Positions 9,724 through 19,981 of a DNA stretch of 64,000 bases are shown piece by piece. The stretch is from an unidentified bacterial endosymbiont. Lineage in GTDB: Bacteria > Pseudomonadota > Gammaproteobacteria > Enterobacterales > Enterobacteriaceae. The stretch spans positions 992,001 to 1,056,000 of the forward strand of contig NZ_OU963893.1 in the NCBI RefSeq assembly GCF_918797525.1, in the 5' to 3' direction. Every line of letters begins with the position of its first letter. Within the stretch, counting starts at the first letter, position 1. A program made the position numbers and the translations under genes. Below the pieces are notes generated by a model. It did not search any database. It was given only the letters and a program-made list of their open reading frames with translations, and was not told the DNA's origin.

Positions 9724-10866
9724 TCAGGAATCTTCAGCAAGGAATAGCTCAAGAAGGGAGTTTAAGAACAGTTTGCCGTGCTCTGTGATCTGCCAGTACT
9801 CATCGCACTCGGTCAGATACCCCTGCGCCAGCGCTTCGTCAATCTGCGGGCGAATCACGGATTCTGGTAATCCGGTATAACGCGTAAACTCCGCGCGCGG
9901 TGCGGCTTCCAGCAGGCGGAAACGGTTCATAAAGAACTCAAAGGGTTTGTCAAACGCCTCGACGTCGTGTCTACGCTCCAGATAGCGGCCCGCCATATAC
10001 CCGCGTGGATGGCGGGTCTTAGTTGTGCGTAGAATACGCCCGTCCGGGAAGGTCACTTTGCCATGCGCGCCGCAGCCAATCCCCAGGTAGTCGCCAAATC
10101 GCCAGTAGTTCAGGTTGTGCTGACACTGATAGCCCGGCTTCGCATACGCGGAGGTTTCATATTGCTGGTAGCCCGCAGCTGTCAAAAGCTGGTGGCCCTG
10201 CTCAAAGATATCCCACAGCGCGTCGTCATCCGGTAGCACCGGCGGGCGAGAGCCAAACAGCGTGTTTGGCTCAATGGTTAACTGATACCAGGAGAGATGT
10301 GGCGGGTTCAGTTCAATCGCCTGGCGTAAATCGTCCAGCGCCTCGTCCAGCGACTGATCCGGCAGGCCGTGCATTAAATCAAGATTAAAGCTGCGAAGGC
10401 CAAGCTCTGTCGCCAGGTTCGCCGCACGCTTTGCCTCTTCCGGACCGTGAATGCGCCCCAGGCGTTTTAATTTCGGTTCGCTAAAGCTCTGCACGCCGAT
10501 AGAGATTCGGTTCACGCCCGCCCGCTGATACTCGATAAAACGGTCGGCCTCTACAGTGCCGGGGTTGGCTTCCATCGTAATTTCAGCGTCCGCAGCCAGG
10601 TTCAGACGCGCACGCACCCCGTCCAGCAACGTCTGCATCGCCGGGCCTGAAAGCAGACTCGGCGTACCGCCACCAATGAAAATGGTCTTAACTTCACGTC
10701 CCTGTGCGTAAAGTGCATCGGCGTCCAGGTCCGCCAGCAGATGTGCTACATAATCATCATGCGGCACTTCACCTTTCAGCGCGTGCGAGTTGAAATCGCA
10801 GTACGGGCATTTCTGCACGCACCACGGGATGTGAATATAAAGACTTAGAGGCGGCAGATTAGCCAT
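9724..10866 (-). CDS. hemW: Radical SAM heme chaperone HemW
   Basis: HemW is a radical-SAM family protein that binds heme and delivers it to respiratory enzymes; it resembles, but is not, coproporphyrinogen oxidase HemN. The 380-residue product has the radical-SAM cluster motif CVQKCPYC (Cys16, Cys20, Cys23), GGGTPSLL, the GVQSF motif and the HemN C-terminal winged region. The frame extends upstream, but ATG 10866 overlaps the rdgB stop by 8 bp (ATGGCTAA) and gives the family start [12 protein letters not shown]. It is the last gene of the yggS-yggT-yggU-rdgB-hemW operon. Confidence 0.95.
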   Translation of the reverse strand: MANLPPLSLYIHIPWCVQKCPYCDFNSHALKGEVPHDDYVAHLLADLDADALYAQGREVKTIFIGGGTPSLLSGPAMQTLLDGVRARLNLAADAEITMEANPGTVEADRFIEYQRAGVNRISIGVQSFSEPKLKRLGRIHGPEEAKRAANLATELGLRSFNLDLMHGLPDQSLDEALDDLRQAIELNPPHLSWYQLTIEPNTLFGSRPPVLPDDDALWDIFEQGHQLLTAAGYQQYETSAYAKPGYQCQHNLNYWRFGDYLGIGCGAHGKVTFPDGRILRTTKTRHPRGYMAGRYLERRHDVEAFDKPFEFFMNRFRLLEAAPRAEFTRYTGLPESVIRPQIDEALAQGYLTECDEYWQITEHGKLFLNSLLELFLAEDS

Positions 10867-11452
10867 TACGTAATGCTTCCAGTAACAGTTTGAGCGCGCG
10901 TCCACGGTGGGAAATCGCGCTTTTCTCTTCGCGGGTGAGTTCCGCCGCGGTTTTGCCTTCAGTCGGGACAAAGAAAATCGGGTCATAGCCAAACCCGCCG
11001 CTGCCTGCCGCATGACGGGTAATCACACCCGGCCAACTGCCGTGACAAACGATTGGCGTTGGGTCCTCTGCGTGGCGCATATAGACCAGCACGCAGTGGA
11101 ACTGTGCCTGACGTTGTTCATCAGGAACGTCTTTCAGCGCGACGAGCAGTTTTTCCAGGTTCTGCTGGTCAGTGGCATCAACGCCTGAATAACGCGCGGA
11201 GTAGATCCCCGGTGCGCCGTCAAGAAAATCCACGGCCAGGCCTGAGTCGTCGGCAATGGCGGGCAGACCAGTTACCTGCGCGGCATGGCGGGCTTTCAGG
11301 ATCGCGTTTTCGATAAACGTCAGCCCGGTCTCTTCGGCAGACTCTACGCCAAGCTCCGTCTGAGCAACCACGTCCAGCCCAAAATCATTTAATAGCGAGG
11401 CCAGCTCGCGCACTTTACCCGCGTTACCGGTAGCGAGAACAACTTTTTGCAT
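10859..11452 (-). CDS. rdgB: dITP/XTP pyrophosphatase RdgB
   Basis: RdgB hydrolyses non-canonical purine NTPs (dITP, XTP), keeping hypoxanthine and xanthine out of DNA. It has 197 residues, the family length. The N-terminal [11 protein letters not shown] phosphate-binding motif, [16 protein letters not shown] with its metal-binding acids, and [10 protein letters not shown] are all present. It lies 3 bp after yggU and overlaps hemW by 8 bp, within one operon. Confidence 0.97.
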   Translation of the reverse strand: MQKVVLATGNAGKVRELASLLNDFGLDVVAQTELGVESAEETGLTFIENAILKARHAAQVTGLPAIADDSGLAVDFLDGAPGIYSARYSGVDATDQQNLEKLLVALKDVPDEQRQAQFHCVLVYMRHAEDPTPIVCHGSWPGVITRHAAGSGGFGYDPIFFVPTEGKTAAELTREEKSAISHRGRALKLLLEALRNG

Positions 11453-11455
11453 GGT

Positions 11456-11752
11456 TTAGTCCTGTTCTGTCAGAGCCGCGACGTCCGTCGGGATAGAGTG
11501 CGGATTAACGATTTTTACTTGTTTATGCCGCCCAGATTCACCTTTTTCAATGATGACCTGGCTTTTGGCGACGCGAAACTGTTTTGCCAGATATCTGGTC
11601 AGATGCGCATTCGCCTGGCCATCAACCGGCGGGGCGGTGATGGCGACTTTGAGTTCGTCGCCATGCAATCCAACAATAGCGTCACGGCTGGCTTTTGGCT
11701 GAACATACAGCCGTAAAACCAGCCCGTCCGCGCAGGTGCATACCGCACTCAT
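11456..11752 (-). CDS. yggU: DUF167 family protein YggU
   Basis: A 98-residue DUF167/UPF0235 protein of unknown function with a small alpha/beta fold. The conserved [14 protein letters not shown] and [12 protein letters not shown] motifs are visible. The ATG at 11752 overlaps the yggT stop as ATGA (4 bp) and gives the E. coli-like start MSAV; an ATG 12 bases earlier is possible but would lie within yggT. It shares the operon with yggS, yggT, rdgB and hemW. Confidence 0.93.
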   Translation of the reverse strand: MSAVCTCADGLVLRLYVQPKASRDAIVGLHGDELKVAITAPPVDGQANAHLTRYLAKQFRVAKSQVIIEKGESGRHKQVKIVNPHSIPTDVAALTEQD

Positions 11753-12315
11753 AGCGCCATCCACAGCCCCGGCAGCAGTATATTGCCTGTCGCCTGCAGC
11801 AGTTCGGCAATCCCCATGTTAGCGACATACAGCAGCAGGACGAGGATCATCGGCGAGAAATCGATGCCGCCCATTGCTGGCAGAAGATTACGGATCGGGC
11901 GCAGCAACGGTTCAGTCAACTGAATGAGCGCAAATTCAACCGGGCTACGGCCACGGCTTACCCAGCTCATGATTGCCATAACCAGCAGCACCCAGAAGAT
12001 CAGCAACCCAATGGTTTTGACCAGGATAAGCACGGCCGCAATCCAGATAATTGGCTGGAAGGTGATGACCATAAACAACGTGATCGCTTTGATGACGCTA
12101 AGAATAAATGCCACCAGCAAAGATGAACTGTCGACAGGACCCATAGCCGGAATAATACGGCGCAGCGGTCCCACGACAGGTTGCGTGATTTTCACGATAA
12201 ACTGCGAGAACGGATTGTAAAAATCACAGCGGGCCCACTGCATCCAGACGCGCAACAAAAGCGCCATCGTGTACAGCTCAATGACCGTTGAGAGCAGGAA
12301 AGTCAACGTCTTCAT
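11749..12315 (-). CDS. yggT: YggT family integral membrane protein
   Basis: A 188-residue inner-membrane protein made of two homologous YggT modules. Each has paired hydrophobic segments and the RR-I-P/G-like turn ([13 protein letters not shown] near residue 50, [13 protein letters not shown] near 145). The family has been linked to osmotic shock tolerance and ion handling and, in other bacteria, to division-site membrane proteins; the enterobacterial function is unclear. It starts 21 bp after yggS and ends overlapping yggU by 4 bp. Confidence 0.93.
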   Translation of the reverse strand: MKTLTFLLSTVIELYTMALLLRVWMQWARCDFYNPFSQFIVKITQPVVGPLRRIIPAMGPVDSSSLLVAFILSVIKAITLFMVITFQPIIWIAAVLILVKTIGLLIFWVLLVMAIMSWVSRGRSPVEFALIQLTEPLLRPIRNLLPAMGGIDFSPMILVLLLYVANMGIAELLQATGNILLPGLWMAL

Positions 12316-12336
12316 GGCGTTCCTCAGGTTTCCTTA

Positions 12337-13038
12337 TTATTGGGTGTAGTCGCGCGCACCGAAAATTGCCGTGCCGATGCGCACCATCGTGCTGCCTGCC
12401 GCGATAGCGGCTTCCATATCATCCGACATGCCCAGAGAAAGCGTGTCTACCGATTCATAGCGCACTTTAAGCGCCTCAAATGCTACAGCCATTTGCTGTG
12501 CCACAGCAAATTGCCTTTCATAATTTGACTCAGGCGCCGGGATTGCCATCAAACCACGCAGGGTCAGGCGGGGTAGCGCGGCCACCTCTGCCGCCAGCGC
12601 ATCCAGTTCGCTCAAAGCAATACCGGACTTGCTATTCTCGTCGCTGATATTCACCTGAATCAATACATTAAGCGCTGGCAGTTCTGCCGGACGTTGTTCA
12701 TTCAAACGCGTGGCAATGCGTATGCGATCGAGGGTATGGCACCAGTCAAAGTGTTCTGCCACCAGACGGCTTTTGTTCGACTGCAGCGGGCCAATAAAGT
12801 GCCACTGCAGGCCACTGTTTCCCGCCTCCTGAAAGTGGCGAATTTTATCCACGCCTTCTTGTACGTAGTTTTCACCAAATGCACGATGACCTGCAGTAAT
12901 CGCTTCTGCGATGGCGCTCGCAGGCTTGGTTTTACTGACTGCAAGCAATGTAATTTCTTCTGAAGCACGGCCGCAACGTGTTGCCGCAGCTGAGATTTTG
13001 TCCCGAACCTGTGCCAGGTTATGCGCAATGTCGTTCAT
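12337..13038 (-). CDS. yggS: PLP homeostasis protein YggS (PLPBP)
   Basis: YggS is a fold-type III pyridoxal-phosphate-binding protein without known catalysis that controls free PLP and amino-acid pools. It has 233 residues. The PLP Lys sits in LLAVSKTKP near residue 36. FGENYVQEGVDK, WHFIGPLQSNK and LSLGMSDDMEAAI are the standard family blocks. It is the first gene of the yggS-hemW operon and is divergent from the pilT-type ATPase with only 17 bp between start codons, so their promoters overlap or lie inside the opposite gene. Confidence 0.95.
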   Translation of the reverse strand: MNDIAHNLAQVRDKISAAATRCGRASEEITLLAVSKTKPASAIAEAITAGHRAFGENYVQEGVDKIRHFQEAGNSGLQWHFIGPLQSNKSRLVAEHFDWCHTLDRIRIATRLNEQRPAELPALNVLIQVNISDENSKSGIALSELDALAAEVAALPRLTLRGLMAIPAPESNYERQFAVAQQMAVAFEALKVRYESVDTLSLGMSDDMEAAIAAGSTMVRIGTAIFGARDYTQ

Positions 13039-13055
13039 TTTCAGAGGAGTAGTCT

Positions 13056-14036
13056 ATGGATGTGGAAGAAATTGTGTCCCTTAGTGTAAAGCATAACGTC
13101 TCCGATCTACACCTGTGCAGTGATTCCCCCCCGCGCTGGCGCAGGTTAGGGCGGCTCGAGCCTGCGCCATTTCCGGCGCCTGACGTAGAGGCCCTTTTGA
13201 AAAACTGGCTCAATGACGAACAGCAAGGCGCGTGGTGGGCAAACGGGCAGGTGGATTTTGCCGTGACCATAGCGGGAAATCAGCGCCTGCGCTGCAGCGC
13301 GTTTAACCATATGTTGGGCGTCTCGATAACCATTCGCCTGTTGCCAGTGACCTGTCCGCAGCTTGCTTCTCTTGGGGTGCCTCGGGCCATCCCTGACCTG
13401 CTCGCCAATGATAACGGACTAATTCTGGTAACGGGCGCAACCGGCAGCGGTAAGTCCACCACGCTTGCGGGGATGGTCGATTTTCTTAATCATCATACGG
13501 ACGGGCATATTCTGACGCTCGAAGATCCGGTGGAATTTATGTACCACAGTGAACGTTGCCTGATTCAACAGCGGGAGATTGGTCGACACAGCCCCTCTTT
13601 TGCCGATGCGCTACGCTGTGCGTTACGTGAAGATCCGGATGTCATCCTGCTGGGCGAACTACGCGACAGCGAAACAATCCGTCTGGCACTTACGGCGGCA
13701 GAAACCGGGCACCTGGTGCTGGCAACACTGCATACGCGCGGCGCAGCGCAAGCCATTGAACGGCTGGTCGATACGTTTCCGGCCAAGGAGAAGGACCCGG
13801 TGCGCAACCAGCTGGCTGGTAGCTTGCGGGCAGTTCTGGCGCAAAAACTGCGTCAGGATCTGCAGGGAGGGCGTGTTGCGCTCTATGAACTGCTGGTGAA
13901 TACCTCCGCGGCGGCAAATCTCATCCGAGAGGGGAAAACCTGGCAACTGCCCGGCATCATTCAAACCGGTCAGCAGGCGGGTATGCAGAACTTTGAACAG
14001 AGTCTGGCCGAGCGGCGCGCACAGGGGAGGTTATAG
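13056..14036 (+). CDS. yggR: PilT-family type IV pilus retraction-like ATPase
   Basis: A 326-residue secretion-ATPase family member (E. coli YggR). Walker A GATGSGKST is at residues 127-135, the Asp box in TLEDPVEFMYH, Walker B in VILLGELRD and the His box in GHLVLATLHT. PilT proteins depolymerise type IV pili. No other pilus gene occurs in this window, so its partner pilus machinery, if any, is elsewhere. The start has GAGGAG 6-8 bp upstream. It converges on yqgF (10-bp gap) and is divergent from yggS. Confidence 0.88.
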   Translation: MDVEEIVSLSVKHNVSDLHLCSDSPPRWRRLGRLEPAPFPAPDVEALLKNWLNDEQQGAWWANGQVDFAVTIAGNQRLRCSAFNHMLGVSITIRLLPVTCPQLASLGVPRAIPDLLANDNGLILVTGATGSGKSTTLAGMVDFLNHHTDGHILTLEDPVEFMYHSERCLIQQREIGRHSPSFADALRCALREDPDVILLGELRDSETIRLALTAAETGHLVLATLHTRGAAQAIERLVDTFPAKEKDPVRNQLAGSLRAVLAQKLRQDLQGGRVALYELLVNTSAAANLIREGKTWQLPGIIQTGQQAGMQNFEQSLAERRAQGRL

Positions 14037-14046
14037 GCCCTGGCGC

Positions 14047-14463
14047 TTAGTAGCCCTGTTCGAAGTAGCTTTCGAGAATGATAACGGCAGAAGCCGAGTC
14101 CACGCTGCCTTTATTCAGCGCCCTGAAGCCGCCGTGTTCAAACAGGCCTGCGCGCGCTTCAACGGTGCTCAGACGCTCGTCATGCAGCTTCACGGACACG
14201 CCAAAGCGGCCGTGGATTTTATTGGCGAACTTGCGCGCCCTGGCGGTGAGCGGTTGTTCAGTACCATCCATATTCAGCGGGAGCCCGACTATCACGTCGT
14301 CCGGTTGCCACTCTTTAAGCAGGCGCTCAATAAGGTTCCAGTCCGGCGTACCGTCGTTGGCTTTCAGGGCCGCGAGGGGGCGTGCTGTACCGGTTATGCG
14401 CTGACCAACAGCAACGCCGATACTTTTGGTGCCAAAATCGAAGGCCAGGAGCGTTCCGCTCAT
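14047..14463 (-). CDS. yqgF: Pre-16S rRNA nuclease / Holliday junction resolvase-like YqgF
   Basis: An RNase H-fold protein (RuvX/YqgF) needed for 16S rRNA 5'-end maturation, first described as a putative resolvase. It has 138 residues, the E. coli length. The N-terminal beta-strand motif [16 protein letters not shown] carries the first catalytic Asp, and VGLPLNMDG and the C-terminal DSASAVIIL supply the others. The start codon overlaps the yqgE stop by one base (TAATG), indicating coupled expression. Confidence 0.94.
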   Translation of the reverse strand: MSGTLLAFDFGTKSIGVAVGQRITGTARPLAALKANDGTPDWNLIERLLKEWQPDDVIVGLPLNMDGTEQPLTARARKFANKIHGRFGVSVKLHDERLSTVEARAGLFEHGGFRALNKGSVDSASAVIILESYFEQGY

Positions 14464-15023
14464 TATGCGTGCCCCGCGACGCCCGGCATCGTCAAAATAT
14501 CAATGCCAATCAGTTTGGCCGCATCACGCCAGCGATCGGCAATCGGGGTTTTAAACAGGATGTTGAGATCTGCAGGGGCGGTCAGCCAGGCGTTATCGAG
14601 GATCTCTTGTTCCAGTTGGCCTTTCTCCCATGAGGAGTAGCCCAGCGCAACCAGGACTTCAGACGGTTGGTTGGCAGTGCCCAGCGTTTCGAGAACGTCG
14701 CGTGAGGTGGTGACAACGGTGTTATCTGAGATAAGAATACTGGAAGAGAAAATCGGAGGCGTATGCAGAATAAAACCCCGATCTTCAGCAAGCGGGCCGC
14801 CAAGCATGACCGGTTTATCCAGGCGGATTTCCGGTTGGCGCTCGTCAGCGGTGATCTTCAGCTTATCCAGAATTCCTTCAACTTGCAGGTTTTCCAGCGG
14901 CTTGTTGATGATAATCCCCATCGCACCGTCTTCGTTGTATTCACAAATATAGACCACGGCGCGGCGGAAAATCGGGTCCTGGAGAGCAGGCATGGCAATA
15001 AGAAAGTGATGCTGTAAATTCAT
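14463..15023 (-). CDS. yqgE: UPF0301 protein YqgE
   Basis: A 186-residue UPF0301/DUF179 protein; function unknown despite very wide conservation. Typical blocks are [38 protein letters not shown] and [12 protein letters not shown]. Although the frame is open further upstream, ATG 15023 gives the conserved start MNLQHHF. It lies 82 bp after gshB and one base into yqgF; gshB-yqgE-yqgF is an ancestral order. Confidence 0.94.
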   Translation of the reverse strand: MNLQHHFLIAMPALQDPIFRRAVVYICEYNEDGAMGIIINKPLENLQVEGILDKLKITADERQPEIRLDKPVMLGGPLAEDRGFILHTPPIFSSSILISDNTVVTTSRDVLETLGTANQPSEVLVALGYSSWEKGQLEQEILDNAWLTAPADLNILFKTPIADRWRDAAKLIGIDILTMPGVAGHA

Positions 15024-15105
15024 TGTCAGAGGTACTGTTTCCTGGTTTAAAAAAGCGACAGCGTCCAGTATGCGTAGAAACGACAACGCTGTCACTCATT
15101 GGTGG

Positions 15106-16053
15106 TTATTTCTGCAGGCGTTTTTCGATAGCGTCCATCAGCATACCGGTGATCGAGACCGGGAATTCCGCTTCGATTTCACGAATGCAGGTTGGGCTGG
15201 TGACGTTCACTTCGGTCAGACGATCGCCAATGATATCCAGACCGACGAAGATCAGGCCTTTGGCTTTCAGCGTCGGGCCAACGCGGCGGGCAATTTCCCA
15301 GTCGCTTTCGCTTAGCGGGCGCGGCTCACCACGACCACCGGCCGCCAGGTTGCCGCGGGTTTCTCCGCCCTGCGGAATGCGCGCCAGGCAATAAGGCACC
15401 GGTTCGCCGTCCACCACCAGAACACGTTTATCACCGTCGACGATGGCGGGGAGATAATTCTGCGCCATGCAGTAGCGCGTGCCCAGCTCTGTCAGCGTTT
15501 CGGTAATAACGCCGATGTTAGGGTCGCTCTCTTTCACGCGGAAAATAGACGCGCCGCCCATTCCGTCCAGCGGTTTCATGATGATATCGCCATGCTTTTG
15601 CCAGAACGCTTTAAGCTGTGCCTTGTTGCGGGTGACCAGGGTTTCCGGCGTCAGGTCTGAGAACCAGGCGGTATAAAGCTTTTCGTTACAGTCACGCAGG
15701 CTCTGCGGTTTGTTGACGATCAGCGTGCCTTTCTCTTCTGCACGTTCAAGGATATAGGTGCAGTAGATAAATTCGGTATCGAACGGCGGATCTTTACGCA
15801 TGAGGATCACATTGAGATCGGCGAGCGGGATATCCTGATCGCCGCCAAACTCGTGCCATTTGTCGTAGTTTTGCTCGACCTTAACGATGCGGGTGCGGGC
15901 ACGGGCTTCACCGTTGATAAGGTAAAGATCGTTCATCTCCATATAGTGGAGTTCATAGCCGCGACGCTGCGCTTCCAGCAGCATAGCGAAGCTGGAATCT
16001 TTCTTGATGTTAATGTTTGCGATGGGATCCATCACGATGCCGAGCTTGATCAT
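15106..16053 (-). CDS. gshB: Glutathione synthetase
   Basis: GshB ligates glycine to gamma-glutamylcysteine with ATP. The 315-residue ATP-grasp protein matches E. coli (about 316) and shows IVMDPI at the N terminus, KPLDGMGGASIFR in the ATP-grasp domain, RVLVVDGEPVPYCLARIP and the Mg-binding NVTSPTCIRE. The ATG at 16053 has GGAG at 7-bp spacing; an in-frame ATG 12 bp upstream has none. It starts 21 bp after rsmE. Confidence 0.97.
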   Translation of the reverse strand: MIKLGIVMDPIANINIKKDSSFAMLLEAQRRGYELHYMEMNDLYLINGEARARTRIVKVEQNYDKWHEFGGDQDIPLADLNVILMRKDPPFDTEFIYCTYILERAEEKGTLIVNKPQSLRDCNEKLYTAWFSDLTPETLVTRNKAQLKAFWQKHGDIIMKPLDGMGGASIFRVKESDPNIGVITETLTELGTRYCMAQNYLPAIVDGDKRVLVVDGEPVPYCLARIPQGGETRGNLAAGGRGEPRPLSESDWEIARRVGPTLKAKGLIFVGLDIIGDRLTEVNVTSPTCIREIEAEFPVSITGMLMDAIEKRLQK

Positions 16054-16074
16054 TTTTTTCTCCATCTTTATGGG

Positions 16075-16806
16075 TCAACCCAGATCGCCAAACCGCACCT
16101 GTAGCGCGGTAATGGCGGTGAGCGCCGTTGTCTCTGTGCGCAGAATGCGAGGTCCCAGCAGAATATCAGTAAACTGGTAACGTGCGGTCATGGCAATTTC
16201 GTCAGGCGACAGGCCGCCTTCCGGGCCAATAAGCAGGCGTATGCGTTCAACGGGCAGCGGCAGCGTATTGATACTGGCGCTGGCGCGCGGATGAAGGTTG
16301 AGCTTAAGCCCGCTCTCCTCTTCAGCACACCACTCCTCAAGATCCATCGCCGGGCGGATCTCCGGTATTTGGTTGCGACCGCTCTGCTCGCAGGCCGCAA
16401 CGGCAATTTTCTGCCACTGCTGACGCTTTTTGTTCAGACGTTCAGCATCCAGTTTAACGCCACAGCGCTCAGAAAATAGTGGCGTAATGAGGCTTACACC
16501 CAGTTCAATCGATTTCTGAATGGTGAATTCCATTTTCTCACCGCGCGACATCACCTGGCCAAGATGAATGTGCAGGGGAGATTCACGGTCGTCCTCTTCG
16601 CCATGCAGCACAGTCACGTGCACGGATTTTTTGTCGGCACGGGTGATTTGGGCGTCGAAAACCTGATTAGAGCCGTCGAAAAGCTGGATCGCCTGGCCTG
16701 TGCCCATGCGTAGCACGCGCCCAACGTGGTTAGCGGCATCGTCAGACAGGGCAATTTCGCTGCCTGCGGTAATCAGTTCAGGGTGATAGATGCGAGGGAT
16801 GCGCAT
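16075..16806 (-). CDS. rsmE: 16S rRNA (uracil-1498-N3)-methyltransferase
   Basis: A SPOUT-class methyltransferase modifying U1498 of 16S rRNA. It has 243 residues with an N-terminal PUA-like domain (RIPRIYHPE...) and the C-terminal knot with the SAM motif [13 protein letters not shown] and [12 protein letters not shown]. Gene order endA-rsmE-gshB is the E. coli one, with spacings of 52 and 21 bp. Confidence 0.95.
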   Translation of the reverse strand: MRIPRIYHPELITAGSEIALSDDAANHVGRVLRMGTGQAIQLFDGSNQVFDAQITRADKKSVHVTVLHGEEDDRESPLHIHLGQVMSRGEKMEFTIQKSIELGVSLITPLFSERCGVKLDAERLNKKRQQWQKIAVAACEQSGRNQIPEIRPAMDLEEWCAEEESGLKLNLHPRASASINTLPLPVERIRLLIGPEGGLSPDEIAMTARYQFTDILLGPRILRTETTALTAITALQVRFGDLG

Positions 16807-16858
16807 AGTCAGAAGTTCCGTGAATAAAACAATGAAAGCGAATTGTCGCTAGTGTAGG

Positions 16859-17566
16859 TTAGCTCTTTTGCGCCTGGCAAGCCCGCTGGACATACGGGTT
16901 ATGATTCCCCTGCACGTTTGCGATGCGTTCGTCGCGCAGACACTCCCATTGCGTCACCGGATACAGCTTGTCCCAGGCGTTGAACAACTGCGTCTGCTGG
17001 CGTGAAAGGTTGAGTTCATAGCGATCGCGCATATAGAAGTAGGTGCGGGCAATACTGCCGCGCGCTCTCGCGGGCGGCTCGGCCACTTTCTGTTTAAAAT
17101 CAACTTTCATACCACACTGACCGTACTGGCCATCGCCACCGTTCCACTGGCTGTACATAAAATTTCCGCGATCGCCATTTACTTCACCCACTACTGGCTG
17201 CAGGTTGTGCATATCGCTTTCAATCTGGCGATAAACCGGATCTTTGGCGCAATTTTTACGTCCGCCATCCTGCCAGCACTGTCGCTGGTGGCCAAACTGC
17301 CATGCCGGAACCACGTGTTCCCATTCGATCCGGCTGGCGCGGTTCTCATTTTTTCGCACTTTATAGCCGCAGGATTCGAGATCAACGATCCCTTTTTTCC
17401 CCTGCCAGTTAATCTTGCATCCGCAGTAGAAATCGCCCGGGGCATCGGCGTTAATTTTAACTCCAGCACTTTTGGCCTGAGAGAAACTGTTGATTCCGGT
17501 GGCCAGAACATGGCCGGAGAGCGTCGTCGCCAGAAAGGCGACCGCGAGAGAAAAATGACGGGACAT
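16859..17566 (-). CDS. endA: Periplasmic DNA-specific endonuclease I
   Basis: EndA is a periplasmic double-strand DNA endonuclease of the beta-beta-alpha metal family. The 235-residue form starting at [11 protein letters not shown] has a Sec signal peptide cut after about residue 22; the longer upstream frame would bury the signal. The catalytic region [17 protein letters not shown] and [15 protein letters not shown] is conserved, as are the many Cys of the disulfide-bonded fold ([21 protein letters not shown]). Confidence 0.95.
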   Translation of the reverse strand: MSRHFSLAVAFLATTLSGHVLATGINSFSQAKSAGVKINADAPGDFYCGCKINWQGKKGIVDLESCGYKVRKNENRASRIEWEHVVPAWQFGHQRQCWQDGGRKNCAKDPVYRQIESDMHNLQPVVGEVNGDRGNFMYSQWNGGDGQYGQCGMKVDFKQKVAEPPARARGSIARTYFYMRDRYELNLSRQQTQLFNAWDKLYPVTQWECLRDERIANVQGNHNPYVQRACQAQKS

Positions 17567-17660
17567 CGTGAACTCCGTATCAAAACGAGCCCGCAACGTA
17601 ACGAATGTTGTTCCTGTATGCAATCAATCAGATCAGGAAAGTTCCTGAAAGTTCAGTTGA

Positions 17661-18158
17661 TTATTCCGCAATCAACGGTTCACCGCATTTGAGGCAACGG
17701 TAAGCCGCCTCGCCGCGCACAATCCGATTATGACGGCGGACGGTAAGCTGATGCTGTTGACACTGGCAGCGGTAGGGGAAGGTATTGGCGCGGACTGATT
17801 CCAGCTCGAACTGGTGGGTTCGGCGAGCCGGAACCCCGAGCACCGCTTCCATCATCCATTTCCACTCTTTACCGTGCGGCGCCACGCGACCAAAGTGTTT
17901 CCAGACCAGAAGATGCGCCAGTTCGTGAGGGACCACCTCCTCGATAAACGCCTGCTGGTTTTCCATCATTAACACCGGGTTGAGGCGGATTTCATAAGCG
18001 TCCAGCCAGGCGGTTCCGGCAGAGGTTCCGCGCTGCTGATAGACAAGCTTAGGCTCGGGATATTGGCGACCAAGCTTCAGGTTCGCCTGGGCGAGCTTTT
18101 CCCGCAGGCTGCGCATAACGGCTTGCTGAATGGCGATGGGGAGACGGGGAGCTTTCAT
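17661..18158 (-). CDS. sprT: SprT family metalloprotease-like protein
   Basis: A 165-residue SprT-like protein (relative of the DNA-protein crosslink protease SPRTN). The zinc-protease motif HELAH is at residues 78-82, and a C-terminal zinc ribbon is formed by CQC...CLKCG. Its E. coli role is poorly defined. It lies between galP and endA as in E. coli, 94 bp before endA. Confidence 0.94.
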   Translation of the reverse strand: MKAPRLPIAIQQAVMRSLREKLAQANLKLGRQYPEPKLVYQQRGTSAGTAWLDAYEIRLNPVLMMENQQAFIEEVVPHELAHLLVWKHFGRVAPHGKEWKWMMEAVLGVPARRTHQFELESVRANTFPYRCQCQQHQLTVRRHNRIVRGEAAYRCLKCGEPLIAE

Positions 18159-18181
18159 AGAGACAGAGCATAAAACGTGAA

Positions 18182-18210
18182 GCAGGGAGGTGCAAGAGTC
18201 ACCTCCCTGC
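18182..18210 (-). terminator. Intrinsic terminator of galP
   Basis: A perfect 11-bp inverted repeat GCAGGGAGGTG / CACCTCCCTGC with a 7-base loop, 9 bp past the galP stop. On the minus strand it is followed by TTCACGTTTTATG, a diffuse T-rich stretch. Confidence 0.6.
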
Positions 18211-18218
18211 CAGAGCGA

Positions 18219-19616
18219 TCAGTCGTGTGCGCCAATCTCGCGTAATGGTCGACCTTTCATCAGGTTACGTTCAATATGTTCCAGTGATACGTGTTTGGTT
18301 TCTGGAACCAGCCAGATAGTCAGAACGATAAAGAACAGGTTCAGACCCGAGTAGACCCAGAAGGTGTTCGCATTACCCAGAGAATTAAGCATGGTCAGGA
18401 ACGTGGCGCCGACAATCATGTTCGCAATCCAGTTGGTCGCTGTAGAGCAGGTGATACCAAAATCACGCCCTTTCAACGGCTGGATTTCAGAGCACAATAC
18501 CCAAATCAGCGGACCGGCACTCATTGCAAATCCGACGATAAACATCAGCAGCATGGCGACCGCAAAGTACTGAGCAGAAGGTGAGTGAATACCCACATGC
18601 ATCATGGTACCCAATACGCCCATGCCGACCGCCATCACCATGAAGCCCAGTGTCAGGGTGGGTTTACGGCCCCAGCGGTCAACCAGGCCGATGGCGATAA
18701 AGGTGGCCAGCACGTTGGTCAGACCCACGATAACAGTACCCCACATCTGCTCGGTGGTGTTGGTGTAGCCCGCCAGTTCAAAGATTTTTGGCGCGTAGTA
18801 CATGATGACGTTCATCCCGGTGAACTGTTGCATTACCTGCAGCAGCACGCCAAGGAACACCGCACGGCGGAAGTTGCTGTTCTCTTTGAACAGCGCCCAG
18901 CCGGACTGTTTCACCTTCAGGCTTTCACGTATCTCTTCCAGCTCGTTTTTCGCTTCTGCGCTGGTATCGCGCAGGCGTAGCAGCACGCGCTCGGCGTCGT
19001 GGAAACGGCGCTTCGCGGCAAACCAGCGCGGGCTGTCCGGCAGGAAAAAGACGCCTATCAGCAGCAGAATGGCAGGGATAATAATAACGCCCAGCATCCA
19101 GCGCCATGCTCCGCTGTAGCTAAACGCGGTATCGGAAAGGTAAGCACCTAAGATACCGATGGTGATCATCAACTGATACATCGAAATCATACTGCCGCGG
19201 ATTTTCTCCGGCGCAATTTCAGAAAGGTAGAGCGGGGCAGTGTACGAGGCGACGCCGACGGCCAGACCTAACAGTACGCGGGAAAGAATGAGCACTTCAA
19301 CGTTGGGAGCCGCGGCAGAGAAGAGGGAACCGGCAACGAAGAGGATCGCGCCAATCATCAGGCTCTTTTTACGCCCAAGCTTAAAGGAGAGCCAGCCGCT
19401 GCCGACGGCCCCGACGGCCGCACCAAACATCATGGAACTGACCACCCATTCCTGGGTATGCGCATTTATCTGGAACTCGTCTGCGATGAAGGGGAGTGCG
19501 CCAGCAATCACGCCAATATCGAGGCCAAAAAGTAATCCTGCCAGGGCTGCGAGGAAGCAGACGAAAAAGGTCATCGCCTTATTGGACGTACGTCCCTGTT
19601 TTTTATTGTCAGGCAT
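18219..19616 (-). CDS. galP: Galactose:H+ symporter GalP
   Basis: An inner-membrane MFS sugar porter importing galactose (and glucose) with a proton. The 465-residue product is almost identical in layout to E. coli GalP: twelve membrane segments, [13 protein letters not shown], the sugar-porter signatures GRKKSLMIG and [33 protein letters not shown] and the C-terminal [18 protein letters not shown] 19616 has GGAGGG at 5-bp spacing; the 25 extra upstream codons in frame are not used. A CRP box and two GalR-type operators lie upstream. Confidence 0.97.
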   Translation of the reverse strand: MPDNKKQGRTSNKAMTFFVCFLAALAGLLFGLDIGVIAGALPFIADEFQINAHTQEWVVSSMMFGAAVGAVGSGWLSFKLGRKKSLMIGAILFVAGSLFSAAAPNVEVLILSRVLLGLAVGVASYTAPLYLSEIAPEKIRGSMISMYQLMITIGILGAYLSDTAFSYSGAWRWMLGVIIIPAILLLIGVFFLPDSPRWFAAKRRFHDAERVLLRLRDTSAEAKNELEEIRESLKVKQSGWALFKENSNFRRAVFLGVLLQVMQQFTGMNVIMYYAPKIFELAGYTNTTEQMWGTVIVGLTNVLATFIAIGLVDRWGRKPTLTLGFMVMAVGMGVLGTMMHVGIHSPSAQYFAVAMLLMFIVGFAMSAGPLIWVLCSEIQPLKGRDFGITCSTATNWIANMIVGATFLTMLNSLGNANTFWVYSGLNLFFIVLTIWLVPETKHVSLEHIERNLMKGRPLREIGAHD

Positions 19617-19681
19617 TATGCCCTCCAGTTGGGTTATCAGTTTTATCGATGTTAAGGGTAGGTGAGTGACCCGTAAAAATA

Positions 19682-19697
19682 TGTGAGACAAATCACA
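19682..19697 (-). promoter_or_regulatory. CRP-binding site upstream of galP
   Basis: TGTGA-GACAAA-TCACA (19682-19697) is a perfect CRP core palindrome, 66-81 bp upstream of the galP ATG, consistent with the CRP dependence of galP in E. coli. Confidence 0.75.
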
Positions 19698-19700
19698 TAG

Positions 19701-19716
19701 GTGTAATCGGTTACAC
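19701..19716 (-). promoter_or_regulatory. GalR/GalS operator, proximal
   Basis: GTGTAATCGGTTACAC fits the gal operator consensus GTGKAANCGNTTNCAC at every defined position. It is next to the CRP box, so repressor and activator sites are adjacent. Confidence 0.8.
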
Positions 19717-19882
19717 TCATGCGTAACCGTAAATATATTTAAAGCTTTGAAAATATAGAGCTAAATTAGTTGATACGCATCCCGAATGGACACTTTTCAG
19801 ACTTAACTGAAATAAAATGTAACAGCAGAGAAAGGACAATCGTGCAAAGGGATTAATCTGAAAGCGATGCAATCTGGAGGTA

Positions 19883-19898
19883 ATGTAAGCGGTTTCAT
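19883..19898 (-). promoter_or_regulatory. GalR/GalS-type operator, distal
   Basis: ATGTAAGCGGTTTCAT keeps the inner 14 positions of the GalR consensus and differs only at the two outermost bases. It is 182 bp from the proximal operator, a spacing compatible with DNA looping. Confidence 0.55.
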
Positions 19899-19934
19899 CG
19901 CGCATCGTCGTGCAAAAGAAGTACGCACATAGGC

Positions 19935-19957
19935 AAAAAGCCAGCACGAGGCTGGCC
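19935..19957 (-). terminator. Intrinsic terminator of metK
   Basis: On the minus strand GCCAGC, loop CTCGT, GCTGGC, then TTTTT. It lies about 25 bp past the metK stop and upstream of the galP control region, insulating galP from metK. Confidence 0.8.
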
Positions 19958-19981
19958 TTTGAAGAAGCAAAACGCAGTCGA

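Noticed and set aside
13993..14640. 215-codon open frame on the plus strand over yqgF-yqgE
   Set aside because: Antisense to two conserved genes and without a ribosome site or recognisable motif.
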